A stretch of 64,000 bases of DNA, taken from Lunularia cruciata. Its lineage: Eukaryota > Streptophyta > Marchantiopsida > Lunulariales > Lunulariaceae. Shown in pieces: positions 45,191 through 58,879 of the stretch. The stretch lies in the NCBI GenBank assembly GCA_948567375.1, contig OX419761.1, positions 38,416,243 through 38,480,242 on the forward strand, in the 5' to 3' direction. Numbering within the stretch: the stretch's first letter is position 1; each line of letters starts with the position of its first letter. The notes under the pieces were generated by a model. That model ran no database searches, was not told the DNA's origin, and worked only from the letters and a program-made list of their open reading frames with translations. The position numbers were made by a program, and so were the translations under genes.

Positions 45191-46954
45191 TAGAAAGGAG
45201 AAAGGTAGAGCTGGTAGTCTTTTGTCAAATTGAAGCTTGAGTTTGAATTTGTGAATGTGGGGCTTAGTCTTATTTTACCTCTTATGTTTTATCCTTGTGT
45301 GTTTGTCTTTTTTCTTTTAATTTTTTATATTATTGTTTCCATTTATTTCGAGATCTTGTGTTATCACATCCAAAATAAAGCTGTTTTGCAAGAACAAAAG
45401 GTCTTAGATTTGACTTTTATGGATTTCCCAAGAGTATGGTGAAAATAAGAGGCGGAATTACTGTATACTGTTCGGTAAGAAAATTGTAATTTTAAGATTG
45501 TAATAATATACTCGAAAGGGCTAACTAATGGGTTCATACACCAATAACTTGTTGAACTTAGCTTAACAACATACATATATCTTGATCATGAATTTTCAAT
45601 TGGTATTATGGAGTTCGGTTTTGAGCATCTACTTGATTTTCTCTTACCAAACAAGCCAGATTTTGGTTCCCTCCTGCTCTTTACTTTCAGTCAGCATATT
45701 GCTTCAGGTTTACTACCCTTGGAGTTACTCATTTGTTGGGTGCATCCCCATCTCCTTATTCTTCCAAAGAAGACATCCTGTGTTTGTCTCATTGTATGGG
45801 GATGTTTTCCTATGTTTAGTTTCATGTATTATTTGTTTACAATATTTTGATTCATTTTGTCTTTATATCAATTTAGTTTGGCTATTCCAAAGTGGTTGCA
45901 AGATTGTTATTTTTTTATTCAAGCTTCCTTGGACATCCATCCCAATTGGGTGATTTTCTAAGTTGATATCTCAAATATCTTCAATACTATTTTTTGCACA
46001 ACTTTGGTTTTTGCTCTTTCTCGGCAAGGATCAAATCCTCTCCTTATCCCATTTATGCTCATTTTCTATAGTATAAAGTTACCTTTATTATATAGCCACT
46101 ATACTACCACAAGGTGCTTCACATAATTGGCATATGCCAAGAAGATCTCTTAAGGGGTCTCTATGTGCCAAAAGTCACTTCACAACTTTGTTGGAAGTTA
46201 TAGCAACTTTTACATCATGTCTCTTTGATAACCTTTAAATTGTACCTATATGTTACACACTTTGGAGGATGTAGTTTGTCTACTTTTATATTATGTCTAG
46301 AGGCATTGAGGTTACAAGTCCAAACTTGTAAATGCAAGTTTTGGAGTCCATGAGTGGTCTTCACTCCCTTGGACCAATTTCCAATTTCCAAAAGAGGTTT
46401 GCAGGTTTTGGGCTGTCCTTTAAAAGAAGTGTTTGTAGCTCATTTGTCCAAAATATATTGGTCCATGATACATTATATAATCATTTAATCACTTGGTTGA
46501 GGAAACACCAGTATCCTATTTCACTCTATCAAGTAACTATGTCCATAGAGTATGCTCCTCCAACTATTAAGGGAGTGGTAGCTCTTCCCATAACTATAAA
46601 GGATGTGGACTCATATTGCAAGAGGCTATTACACCCAACAACTTATTTAGGAGCATGGGCTTTAGTGGCCTATGCCCCCTACTAGCAACTAGGTTCTTAC
46701 ACATGGTTGCACTTTTCATTATCATCGTATATGATTCAAGCACTTATGATTTCCAACCATATCTTTGTTTATGCCTCCTTTTTTGGCTCAAAAGCTATAA
46801 CCAAGCTTTACATGCATAGCACTCCTTGCATCTATTGACCTTGTATCTCCAGCCCTATGAAGATTCAAGGCGGATCTTTATGTGTATGCACATCCACACC
46901 TTAACCAACATCCTCATTGATGTGTTGTTACTTAACAGAGCTACAATTCTTTAT
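45191..46954. other. AT-rich repeat-like DNA, no gene recognised
   Basis: Composition shifts here from gene-region DNA to the AT-rich, T-biased style of the repeat blocks. Overlapping hydrophobic open frames (45582-45953 and 45608-45850, +) reflect T-richness and lack motifs. The 46332-46685 frame (117 codons) is likewise unrecognised. Confidence 0.45.
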
Positions 46955-47792
46955 TGTGGTGTGAAAGGCACTAGAGATTTGCTTTGGAGCTACGCACCAT
47001 GCTTCCCCTTTGATTGAGTAATTTTGCTTCACATTCGAGGATTGCATCTTGCTTGCATTTGGGATACCATATCTAGCAAGTTTAGGGCTACAAAACCACT
47101 ATGCTTGTAGATCTTCATATGACACACCTGATATACACATTTTATGTTGTGCTATAAGTGGAGAGCACACTAGAGTTCATGATGCTATCCAATATATAAT
47201 GGCATAGATCCTATTATATACATTGTCTCATGTACAAATTGAGTGTTGGTGTAATACCATTAGCTAGACAGATTATCTAAAGGTGTAAACTGGCTTGGTA
47301 ATATCTTTATATATTCTATATTAGATTTTCTTAGTACTTCAGATAGAGGTGTCACCAAAATCATACTTCCACTAATAGGGTAGAGGCCAAAAGCACCCTA
47401 AAAACTTCAAAGCCAATTTTGAAGGCCTAAATAGATGTATTATGCCTCAAAACTTGAAAGTCTTCTTATTTAGTGGAATAATCATTTCCTTCTTCTTCTC
47501 TTGCTTGTCTCATTGAGAGCTCTCCAATGGGACCTTACCCATCTGTTTTGAGCTTCATATAAAGAGATTCCCTAAAGATTCTCTTTGATCAAACTTGTTT
47601 GACTAACCAAATAGAACAAAGATCCAACATGTCACCAATCCATGTATTTGATCCAAGTGTGTAGCTCACTTTGAGTATATCCTCTTTGCTATATAATAAA
47701 GAAAAAGTACTCCTTTGGGACATCGAAGCATTGAGGAATGAACCCTTGTGTTTCTCTTGGAGTTTCTCCTATCATCGAAACATTACATGTGG
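46955..47792 (-). mobile_element. Probable solo LTR (family B), - strand
   Basis: 47500-47787 read in reverse matches the solo LTR at 16003. Both start TGTAATGTT and share AGAGAAACACAAG, TTATTATATAGCAAAGAGG, TTGGATCAAATACATGG and an AATCTTTAGGG segment. The pentamer TGTGG at 47788-47792 recurs at 46955-46959, just before a TG, giving an 828-bp LTR (46960-47787) whose end resembles that of the short copy. The right end is firm; the left end rests on the 5-bp match. No internal coding region is present. Confidence 0.55.
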
Positions 47793-50700
47793 TTGGATCT
47801 ACCTAGACCAACTCCTTGGGATGTAAAGTACATATGGTAACATTCATAGATGTACAATGTACCTTGTTTGATAATGTGGTTGTTACCTCCTACAAGTAGT
47901 GTCATTGGCATGAGCTTGCATTGAGGCAAGAGAAGCAACGATCATCACCACTAGAAGGAGGAGGACCATTACACAACATGGCTATCCTTAGATATCGTTG
48001 TACCTTTGGGTGTAGAGATTTTGGGTATCTTCATCAACAATTTTATGATCTCCTTTGAGATGCAACATGAGGTTCGTTTCAAGGGAAAGGAGCCTTGGTT
48101 GTCTTTCTAGCCATGCTCACTTTATATTTTAGGCACAGAGTCTATATCACTTTATAGCATTCTCAAAAATTAAGCATTGGGCCTCCATAGATGAGTAGCG
48201 GCAATAGGAGCATAATCAATAGGAGCACACTCCTTCCAGTCCCACCTCCCATCTTCCATTTACCATATGTGGTGTCAGATGACCCATATCACATAGTTTA
48301 GTTTCCTATTTTTGGTTGTGTGCCTTAGTTTGTCATCAATTTTTAGCTCTTCTTCTTTAGGTCTTGTGCTTGCTATCTCTTTTTACATTTTTTGTTCCAT
48401 GTATTCCTTTCTCTTTTTCCTTTGTGGTATACTACTTGGCCTTGTGTGCCAAACCCATCGTGCAAAGCAAGAAAACAACCCAATAAAGATGTCAATTATT
48501 GAAGTTTCATTTCAAATGGTACATGTGGTATGTGATAGTTGAGTTGGGTATAACTATTATCATATAGTGATAGAAGTTATGGTTTGCACAAAGCACCTTG
48601 CTTCCGTGCTAGTTAGAGTTAGAGCACCCAATGTCTATATATAGGTCTTACCTTGAAGTGTGAAGAGTTCCATTCCAATCCAGATTCAAGGTTGGTTTAA
48701 GAGAGGCAAGGACAAGCAACACGTCCCTGTGTTCCATTAGTTTTGAACCGCATACTAGCTTGGAGGTAATCTATTCCTCGTTTCATATGACTAGATTTGT
48801 AATAAGAGGAAATGTTTTGAGTATCTTTTTGTGCTCTTTATATTTTTTAACTGATGTGCAGAATTGCATCAGTTTGACAACAATTTTAAAGAACCATGTC
48901 ATACGGGAATGCAGTATGACTTCATCGAATAACTCTCGAGAAATAACAGGCTTCCAGTATTTCGTCGCGGGTCTCTGTTCATGTTGTCAAGACGGGGTTC
49001 CAAAGTCTCAACATAAATATATATTTAAGCTGTCTCAAACCATCACGCAAAAGCCTTGTGTGAAGAACAAATGTCAAAAGAGAGCACGAGTTCAAAGCAT
49101 CTAATACACGAACATCCGCCCACAATAGGCATTTATCCAGTCATGTTTTGAAAATAAGAGCTGTAAATAGGATCTAGAACGCGGGTAGAACAGTGCCGAT
49201 GAAAGCAGTCTATGGTGCTAAAAAAAGAGGTAAGACTAGCCACAAAAGCATAACATGCACAGAAACACAATGTTGGGAACTTGGAATAAACTGAAAGAAA
49301 CAACTGTAAATAATGAGATAAGGGATACCCATAGTCACAAGCATCTATGCATTCATCTTGACTCAGTCCAGACATTTTTTTTCCTTTCTCATGATTCTCG
49401 ACTTATATTGGTGACTCTAGCCTAATCACCTTTTGTGTTGAGTGGATATTGTAACCTACACTTGGACATTGCTTTCTTCTCTAACCTCTTACAGTGGCCG
49501 AACCTTGATTTTATCATATAAGCACTAATATGTGACATCGAGGTAAGAACGACATCAAGGCGTGGATGCACTTAAGGGGTATCAGTTTTTCGTTGGCGCA
49601 ATCTTATTTAACAATCTATCGATTCTGGACACGTATACTTAATGGAATCAACTCGAGTATTATTATATAGATTGACATAGGACTGCTAGTCACTTTCAAT
49701 GTATTATGTTTATTTTTGAGACTATTAAACACATGCTGGTCGTCAAGAAATTATTCAACACTTTGATATGGTTAATGTTGAGATAAGATAGAAAGTTGTT
49801 AAGCCAACTTAACTTCTCAATAATGTTTCTCACTGGTCCCTGGTCCCGTTGATTTGAAATGTATTTGAATATTATTGTGTCAACAGCCCCCACTGATACA
49901 CTTTATTGAAATTTAACTTATATTTCCAGACCTCCTTTCACACATATTTTACGGGCATAAAACTTAATATCCGCATTCAATCTTTTATGAGTATTCTATG
50001 AGGAATTCTGAGACTCTATCAAACGGAACTGAAAACCCTAACGTACCTCTTGGGTATCTAAGCATGAATCATGACCTCATTTTTTAAAGAGCGATAGGAC
50101 TATTGTCCTAATTAGTCATAAGCACTTAATAAATGAAAACATGGCGTATGTAAGAAAGAGTAACGTCAGTAGCAGTAAATGAATAGTTCAGGTAACGGTC
50201 AAGGGCGAGAGGAACCAACACGACAATAGCATTGGCAAGTCACAAAATGAACAGACATGCTTACAAACTATCTATTGTCATCAGTGCTGCATAAAAGTAG
50301 AGCAAGTTATAGTGGAAATCTTAAAGACTTTCCTGCATATTCAAATACGGATACATGTCGATTACTCCACTCCCCACCAACTCTCACTTGACAATAAGAA
50401 ATCCACCAACTTTCAACCTACATGAGAAAAAACCTCATGATTACCCACGTATAAAGTATGAAACATAGGACGAGAATGCAATCGATGCTGTCCTAACCTC
50501 TTTTCAAGAAGGCTTGTCCTGTGCCAATCATTTTAAGAACAAACTAAAAATTAGTTTCAAAGTGTTTCAGCATTGGGTGGATTATACATAGTTCAACGTC
50601 ATCGGAGAAATGTGGGAGAAGGTATTCAACACTCCTCAACATAGATCACAATTGGGCGGATACTGTTTGTCATTAGATTAACTTTACTATTTTATTTCCG

Positions 50701-53700
50701 GCAAGAACTCCATGCAGCAAGATTGAGCTTTACATGCTGCCCATAATAAAGAGACAACGTTACTGCTGGTTGGGTATGCCTAGCCATGCAGTTGTGCTGA
50801 TCTGGTTGGAAGCCGTTTAAATTGCTTTGTTTCTTGGGTGTATTATAAGATTCGTGGCCTCTCATCCAAACGACCAGAACTATAGAGGCAAGATGCACAA
50901 CACAAATTATTGAAGAAAACCAATTCAAAATTTGAACCATCCCACGAACCTTTACTTTTATATGTTACTTCTAGTTCTGCCCCCAGATCTTTTGGTTTAG
51001 ATAATCATTACAGCCCAGCATGCAACACTTTTGGTGGCAGATGACCCGAAGATCACGAGCATGGGCTGGGTCGAGTTGGTGCCTTTTGGAGATTACGCTC
51101 TAGAAGACATCGGGGCTCGTACAGTACCTCATATTTGTCGTCTATTTCATGTGGTGCGAGAGAGTAGGGAGGAGATTTAAGGTCATGAGAGTCGCACCTG
51201 ATTTGATTAATCAAATAGAATCGGAGAAAGTGCCGAAAGAAGAATCACTTACATGTTGTAATATGTCTCATACAAAGGCACTAGCACTCTCGGAGGGGGA
51301 TCTACATTCTTAGACATGACAATTCCTGTGATTATGGGAGAATTAGTCTGTGAGAAGTATTCGTTTAGAATAACATAAAGCTCTTTGTATTCTTTTACTT
51401 TTATTTCAGTTTGTTCTTTATGTCAGACACATTCAGGCTCAAACTGTAAAAATGATTCTTTATGTAAAGTTTTAATTGTCTGCCCTTGAATGAGATATAC
51501 GGTCGTAGTTTACAAATTGAGGCCACTCTATGGTTTCGATTATCTGTTCAATCTGTTTACCAAATGGATGCTACCTACGACAGGCACACCAGATGGAAAG
51601 TGAACAAAAGATAATTCAGAAAGTTCACTTACAATGAGGAGAAATCTCATTAGCACCACCACGTGTTATACGTAGCACTGCCTTCCAGGCGTCTGCTTAG
51701 ACAAATCTGCTTTGAGAAGAAAACAGATCATCAAATTCGTCTGCATGCTCTTTGTTTCCCGAGACGAATATCACCATATTGTAAAGGTGGGCACTGCTAC
51801 TCCGTACTCTACGGATTAGGAATATCAGCAATGGACAGCAAAGGTCTTTCTCTCTCTCCACTTTTCTCCACTCCTTCTCAAAGGATAGACCGTACTTCTA
51901 GAGTCGATTCTCCACAGATTTCTCAAGCAAATTCATTCTTTATATCTCAGAACATGCCTATCGCAGAGGATGTATCCACACAATAAATACACCACCAAAA
52001 CACAATAAAATCCAAAGCTCTCATAGTCCCTGAGAGAGGACAGTCCTCCCTCAGTCGGACCACTTGCTGAATTGGTGCAAGTGCTTAGGAAAGTCGCAAG
52101 TCCTCTCTTGAGTAGACGTCTCAGCGAAAAGAACCTCATAATTGTACTTGAGCTGAAGAAAATCTATGCAGTAGAGGACAGTACGGGAAAGTCTCTCGTC
52201 GTCCTTCTTGCTGAGTCGACTGGCTGAAGAGGAGCTTTCGACGGCAGCTAAAATCGAACGGTTGTCGTTGCTGACTGAGCTTCGATCCAGAGCTAGACTA
52301 ATGCTGGAAAACGAAACGAAACGGTCGTCGTTGCGGAGTGAGCATCGATTGAAACCTAGAAACCGGATTTCAACTCGGGCCGATGGGAACTGCAAGACAT
52401 GCTGACAAGCCAACAGCCCGCCACATGGACGATGTACCCAGCTCCCGGTCACCGTATTGTGCTCATAACAGTCGGGACAGAAGAGATGACGTAGTACTGT
52501 AGTGCTGACTATTCATCGCTGATGGGTATTGCAAGTCAGCAACTACGTTCTTTAACCAAGTTCATTCCTGCTGACTCATTTATAGTTTGGGAAGTTTGAC
52601 AACTTTAGACAAACCAAACTTTATGCGTGAGAATAACGCCTTTCTCTAATGGGTGTTTTCCACCGAAGTATATTGACTATCACGACTTTCCACAAGCTTG
52701 CATTTGGAAGTGAGTAGATATCTCCTATTATGGTAACGTCTAGAATCTATCTGCTATCCATCCTTAAAATGAATTTTGTTTGACATTTTGCCATCAAAGT
52801 TCTACCTGCAAGAGCTATTTCAGGGACTTCGTTGGGAAGATACTGTTATTTGATGCCACAATTTTAAAGTGACTTTCATGTTCTCTTCTGCCTTATTATG
52901 GCATACATAGCATTCCACCACTGTTTTTCAATTTTGCAGTGCAATAAAATAATACGAAAATTTATTTCGCAAACCGCTCCGACAAAGGTTGGATTCACAG
53001 GAATGAATGATCTTATTTCTTCTTTGTTAATCTGATTAAACCCAACATGCATAAAAGGTTCAAGCAACCTCGTATATGCACTGCAAATTCAGGACTCTCT
53101 TATATTGGCTGGTTATAGTAGACAATTCCGCCATGAAAACAGGCTTATTAATAGGAATGAATTGAACTTGGACTTGGTTTCCATGTAAATGATAATTAGC
53201 TTATACTTCTTGTAATTATGAACTCCTTGAACAGTATATGCGTAGATGATAGGCTACAGGTTGCTGAGCAAGTAAGGTAAGTTCTTTAGCATTCAGGGTA
53301 TGTTAGATATCTCAATTCGAGTAAATTTAAACACTGTAGCATTTAGATGATGTAATAGCAAAGGCTCTGGCCTGTATAATAATTCGATAACATTCTACTG
53401 ATATCTAAATAATAAAATTCTCTCTCTTTAGTATTATGTTAGGTACATTTTACAGATATCTTTTTTATAGATTAGATATCCATTACTTCACCCTATGTAA
53501 ACTTCAACATGCTGGGGTTTTAACGTTTATATAGGATATCCAGATAAATAAGTTAATGTATATTCATATAAAGCATCCAGGCAATTAAGTTCCCGCAAAT
53601 GATGATCCTAACCATCAAATGAGGAAGCGCCATTGGAACCTTACTCATCACTATAATTTGTAAAATCTTTGGTTCTATGATATTATTCAAATTGAACATG

Positions 53701-54600
53701 GATACATTTAGAAAGTTTTATTTTGTGAAATAGCTACGAAAAAAAATGGCCGCCGTAAATAATAATGGAAAATTGATAACAAAAAACTCTCGTTTCATAC
53801 ATTTTATTATGAAAAATCCCAAAAATATAAACTCAATAATTAACAAAAAAATTTATAAAATTTATGAAAATTTTCAATAAAGTTTTACACGCCCACTCAA
53901 AGCTAATTTTCTAGTTTTTACCAAGGGAAGTTTTAATTTACCATTAAATTCACCCCTTTGCCACAAATATTGTTTCCACAGGAAAATTATACTCTCTTGC
54001 TGGATATCTTTTAAAGATAGAACATCTTCTTTCCTTTTTCTTCGATTGGAAACTTTGAAAACATCAAATTGCGTGGAAGCAAGGCACTGACAACTGCACT
54101 TCTAACAACCTGAAATGAAAGATGAGCGTCAAAGCGTATTTTGTTGTCGTAGTGATCAAGCTATTTCCATCGAGCACATGATTAAGAAATGATAATATAT
54201 TTTTCATTTTGGAAGTTCTCGTTAGTTATATACTTATGAATGTAACATTTTGACTTTGCACGGGTGAAGGCATGAATTCGAGGTGCGCGCAGAGGAGGAT
54301 ATAAGCAATACCTCAAAATTGTGAGCAAGGCGTTAAATATCCATGTCATCTAAGCATAACTCATTACCTTCACCTGACAATATCTATAGTAACATTAGAT
54401 CCTTCCCATCCTTCTTGTTGTCCTATGCGTGTGGCTTTCTTTTGAGTATATTTATAATAATGTTATCACCAATTAGAAAGTTCATAAGAACAGGCACTAG
54501 TAAATATAAATGATCGGAAAATATAGTTTATCCCTTAGAAAACTTACATGACACGGTCATTCAACAAGGCATTCCGGTTACTATTCTGCAAAATCTAAAC
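47793..54600. other. Gene-poor DNA
   Basis: No recognisable gene or retroelement domain. 51600-52500 is a GC-richer island with overlapping open frames on both strands (51663-51986 +, 52051-52452 -) and a 63-bp-spaced direct repeat. The rest is AT-rich. I cannot exclude a lineage-specific gene. Confidence 0.4.
52258..52349. repeat. Direct repeat with 63-bp period
   Basis: ACGGTTGTCGTTGCTGAC… at 52258-52286 and ACGGTCGTCGTTGCGGAG… at 52321-52349 match at 25 of 29 bases. The 63-base period is 21 codons, so an overlapping frame would stay open. Confidence 0.7.
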
Positions 54601-57600
54601 GTAAAATGTAAAATCTAAATGTTAGAATATAAACGTAAAGATTCTATCTTTTTTTGAGTTTGGTATCTCTTAATGAGTCGGTGAATGCAATGGTATATAT
54701 GGTATGTAATGGTATATATATGTATAAAATCAAGAAAATAAAACAAAATCATGCCAAAAAGCACACCAAGGAAATATTTTCCTAACAATACATAATGAAG
54801 AAGGTAGTTATTCTTGAATTGTATGATAGAGGTACTCCAATGGTATGTTTGGTAAGTGGGGAGGGAGGATTCTAGTTGTGCTAGTTGTTCCTATTATTGA
54901 TGCTCATCATGAAGACCCAAAGTGTGAGCACATTGTAAAGTGATTGATACATACTATTGATAGTAATAGTAGAATGTCAGCATAGCTAGAGAGATAACAA
55001 ATGCCCCTCTCTTTTACAAGGAACCTCATGTTGCCTCCTTGAGTAGATTGTCAAAGTAATGATGAAGGTGTACAAAATTCTCAATTGCAAGAGGGGCAAA
55101 GGTATTAAAGGATAACTAGGATGTGTAATGGTCGTCTTGGCCCTAGAGGCAATGGTTGCTGCTGCTCCCACCTATATACCAACCTATGCTAATGACTCTA
55201 CTCATAGGGGGTTTGGAACCACCATATCATGCAAGGTACGACAACCATCCATGAAAGTAACAATATCCGCTCGCACCCAACAAATAGGTGGTCTTTGTAG
55301 ATCCAACCATTACCCAATGTTAACATGGGCCAATGTAGCTTGTAGATATCAGCCATTGTAGTGCAAATAATATCATGGACTCTTGTCTGCACTCCACCTA
55401 CTAAAAATTTTAAAATTTGTATGCTTTGTATGTTGTATGGGCCACATGGACACAACCACATGCACATTGGTTTGGAACCACTACAAGAGTTGGATGTGGG
55501 AGACCAACCTCAATTGTAGAGCTATATAAACTCCTCAAAAGTAAATTGGAAGTCCTTGATCAAGGAAGAGACCTAGAGCCAAGCTCCATAGCCTTTCCTA
55601 CATCAATAGAGAATCCTAGCTTTGTCAAGAAACGGCGCATCAATGATAATATGGAATAGGCCATTTGGTTATTCCCAACCAGATTATGTGAAGGTAATGT
55701 GTGCTTCTTAAAAACATTTGAACAATAAGAATATTTATTTGACTATGAGCAAGTTAATTTAAGAAGCACAGGAAACCATAAAGAAAGAATTTTCAATTTA
55801 TCATCTAAGAGCACAAACTATAGTCACCAAACACAAGTGTATCATGAAAATTATTATCATTTGAATAAGAAGCTTCATTTATTAAAATTTTACTGTTATT
55901 AATACACTTGCAGTTTTTATGACTATTATCAAAGTAAAATTGAAGAGCCTCATTCAGACATGGGTTTCTTTGTGAAATGTGTTATTCAAAAATCATAACT
56001 AATTTTCATGCTATGGTACTCTTAAAACATAGAGAGTTGAGTTTTCAAATTCTATATTCTTGCATATCATTTTATGTTGGCCCTAAAAAATAGAAGGAAT
56101 TATGTTAACCTTGATATAGTTATTGTATGGGTAGCAGCCTTTTTTTTAAATCTTGATTTCTGAGATAATATCATCCAATAGGATATGGATAATAAATATA
56201 ATATCTCTAGCTTTATATATTATAAATAGTCATGAAACCAATTGGATCTACAGCACCTTATGCATGTGTGTGGTATTGTGATATTTAGCTTAGTACTTGA
56301 GAGATATTATTTATATAGATATATGATGGTTCTACATTCGTCATGATTAGCTAAATTTAGTCATAGCTAAGATAGAATGGACTTTACTTTAGAGGAAGTG
56401 AAAAAGATGAGCACCACTATTTTGAATTCTAATGTGTTGACTTGGTATTATTCCTAGGTGTTTGGCTTTGAGGAAAGAGTGGAGAACTCTGGGCCTGCAA
56501 ACCTTTTTGTTTTGGATTCTTCTATAGTCAAAGGATAGCCCATGTGAAGGAATCCTTGACTTAGTTGTGGATCAAGATACAATCATATGCTTAGTGGAAT
56601 ATGCCCAATGGATGGATATTCCTTTATACTTTTGACTTTACTTGACTTTTAGCCTAGTAGCTTGAGTTACTTTGGTAAATAGTAACTTTAGTGCGTAACT
56701 ATTTCACAAGTATATAAACAAGGGATGAAGAGGTACTCATTATCCTTTCATTTGTAACTATCTCTCTCTCATTGAGTTCTCTAGTGAACAATGTCTTGAG
56801 TCTTGGAGTGTTGGCCTTGGCGGAGTATGATGGAGTTGAGGTTCTTTGCCTTCTTAGTCTATGGTGTGCTACCATAATAGCCATCAGAGGTTCATCTTGA
56901 GTGAGAGACATGCCGGCTCATAGATCTCTAATATGAAAATTTGAAGATAATAATAATTATATATATGTATATTATACACACTTAATTAGGAACTTAGGCA
57001 TCCTTTTCCTTGATTTTTTAAATATTTGTAAATATGATGTACTTTATCGATAAGAAACCCATTTGGAAATACACAAACATTGTCTATCAACCTATGCATT
57101 GCAATCCACATTTAGATCTATAAACCATATTGCATTAGTGACTTGATAACATGCTTTGGTTATAGTGTGACCAATAAAAAAATTCTCAAGCTCTAGATTT
57201 GTTTCTCATACTCACTCAAAAGGTTTGCATCCTATTCAACTCTTGAACTTTTTACACATTGGTTTTCTTGTCTAAATTGCAAAGTCTACTTCTACAAGTT
57301 GGTGATAGTACTTGGAATGAGGTTCAAGTACTCATCCAAATTTATTTTTTGGAATTAACATCACTTAGAAGATAGATACCAAGTTAGAAGAAGTGAATTA
57401 TCAATCACCATGGTTGTTCTTGGAAGCTTGACTACTAAATCATTAAGTCTTTTTTGCAATTATTTTGCTTTCTCCTTTGTGTGTATTGATTTCACAATCA
57501 TCCAATCTACAAGTCTACAAGTATCTTGTTTACCTACTTCATTTGTAAAATTACATGCATGTTCATGTGCTTTCTATGCTAATTTCTATTAATTTGCATT

Positions 57601-58800
57601 AAGATCATTGATCTAATTAATTCAAATTGAAGTCTCAACTTCTCTTGTTGCAATATACTCTTAAGTATATTGATTTGGCTCTAAGCTTCAATACTAGTAT
57701 TTCTTCTTTGTACCTCTCTACCACTATTTTGATTTCACTTCTATGATTATAATTCATCCCCAAGTATATAAAAAACATCCTAAGATATAATCCAAGATAG
57801 AGACTTTATTTTCCATGTAAGTATGTTCCATTTCACTCCATAATCAATAAATCCAAATGAGAGGTTTGCACAATTCTAGTTCATGTGGAAGAGTGTTGCT
57901 AGAGGTTACTCCAAATTTGGATTTTTTCCAGAGACTAAGGTTTTCCTTAAGACTTCATTGGTTGGCAAAAGTAAGACTTCACTTTCCTTAAGACACTAAT
58001 ACTTCATTATATAAATTGATGTTCCTCTCCTCTCCATTAAAATTCCACATGCAATAAATTCCAAGTCTTCATTGGTTGGCAAACATAAGATTCTCTTATT
58101 AAGTTTAGGGTTTTTGATTAATAAACCTACTCTCAACCATAGGAGTAGATTTAAACAACAAATTACCCAAATTATTTTTAATTAATCAACAATAGCACAA
58201 GGGGAATTAAAAATAGATTTGGACCTCATGTATGCAAAGACTTCAAAACATAGGTAGTACTTGAAATCTAAAAGATAAAAAATATTTGATACCTAAAGTA
58301 TTATCTTAAGTAATTTGTATTTCGCCTTATGTATTGATGATAAATTTGAATAAGTTTGAATTCAAACCCTACAATTTATAGCATAAATTTTGATACTTAA
58401 TAATGATCCCTAAGACTACAAAAAGTATGAAAATTTAGTATCATACACTTTGCATCATATTAGCAAGAAAAAAATTCATTACAACAAAGATACTACTAAA
58501 AAATTAGATAGAATTATTTTTTCTTCTTTAGAATCCTACGCCAAAGATTACAAAACTAAGAAGATATGTACAACTACATAGAATCTTCATTCAATGAAGG
58601 ATTCTTTGTACTACTTCAATAAAAAACTATAATTTTTTGCTTATAGCATTTCCAAGGAGATTTTTAGTTCTCTCCATTAGCTTGTAATTTATAGTACTAC
58701 TATATGTTTTCTAAAGCGTTCTTGCTTTCTTTCTTTTTGTGTGCCCTTATCTTCAAGACATGTGTGCTAACTTTGGATCTTTGTATAATAGATCCTTGAG
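54601..58800. other. AT-rich repeat relic block
   Basis: No intact ORF. 55128-55660 (+) has short open frames of repeat-like composition. 56543 to about 56900 resembles an LTR (see separate entry). 57000-58800 has nothing I recognise. Confidence 0.4.
56543..56910 (+). repeat. Possible copia-type LTR remnant
   Basis: Starts TGTGAAGGAATCC and contains a TATA-like TATATAAACAAGGG at 56710-56723, followed by a CT-rich leader, an organisation typical of plant LTRs. I could not find the partner LTR, a clear CA end or a target duplication, so the boundaries are approximate. Confidence 0.3.
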
Positions 58801-58879
58801 AGTTTAAGCATTCAACTTGACCTCATGAATCTTTACCTTTGTAAGTTTACCTATTGCAATTTCTTTTTGGAGCTCTAGC

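Noticed and set aside
45582-45953. Hydrophobic 123-codon frame resembling a membrane protein
   Set aside because: Hydrophobicity follows from T-rich composition; a second frame over the same bases is equally hydrophobic.
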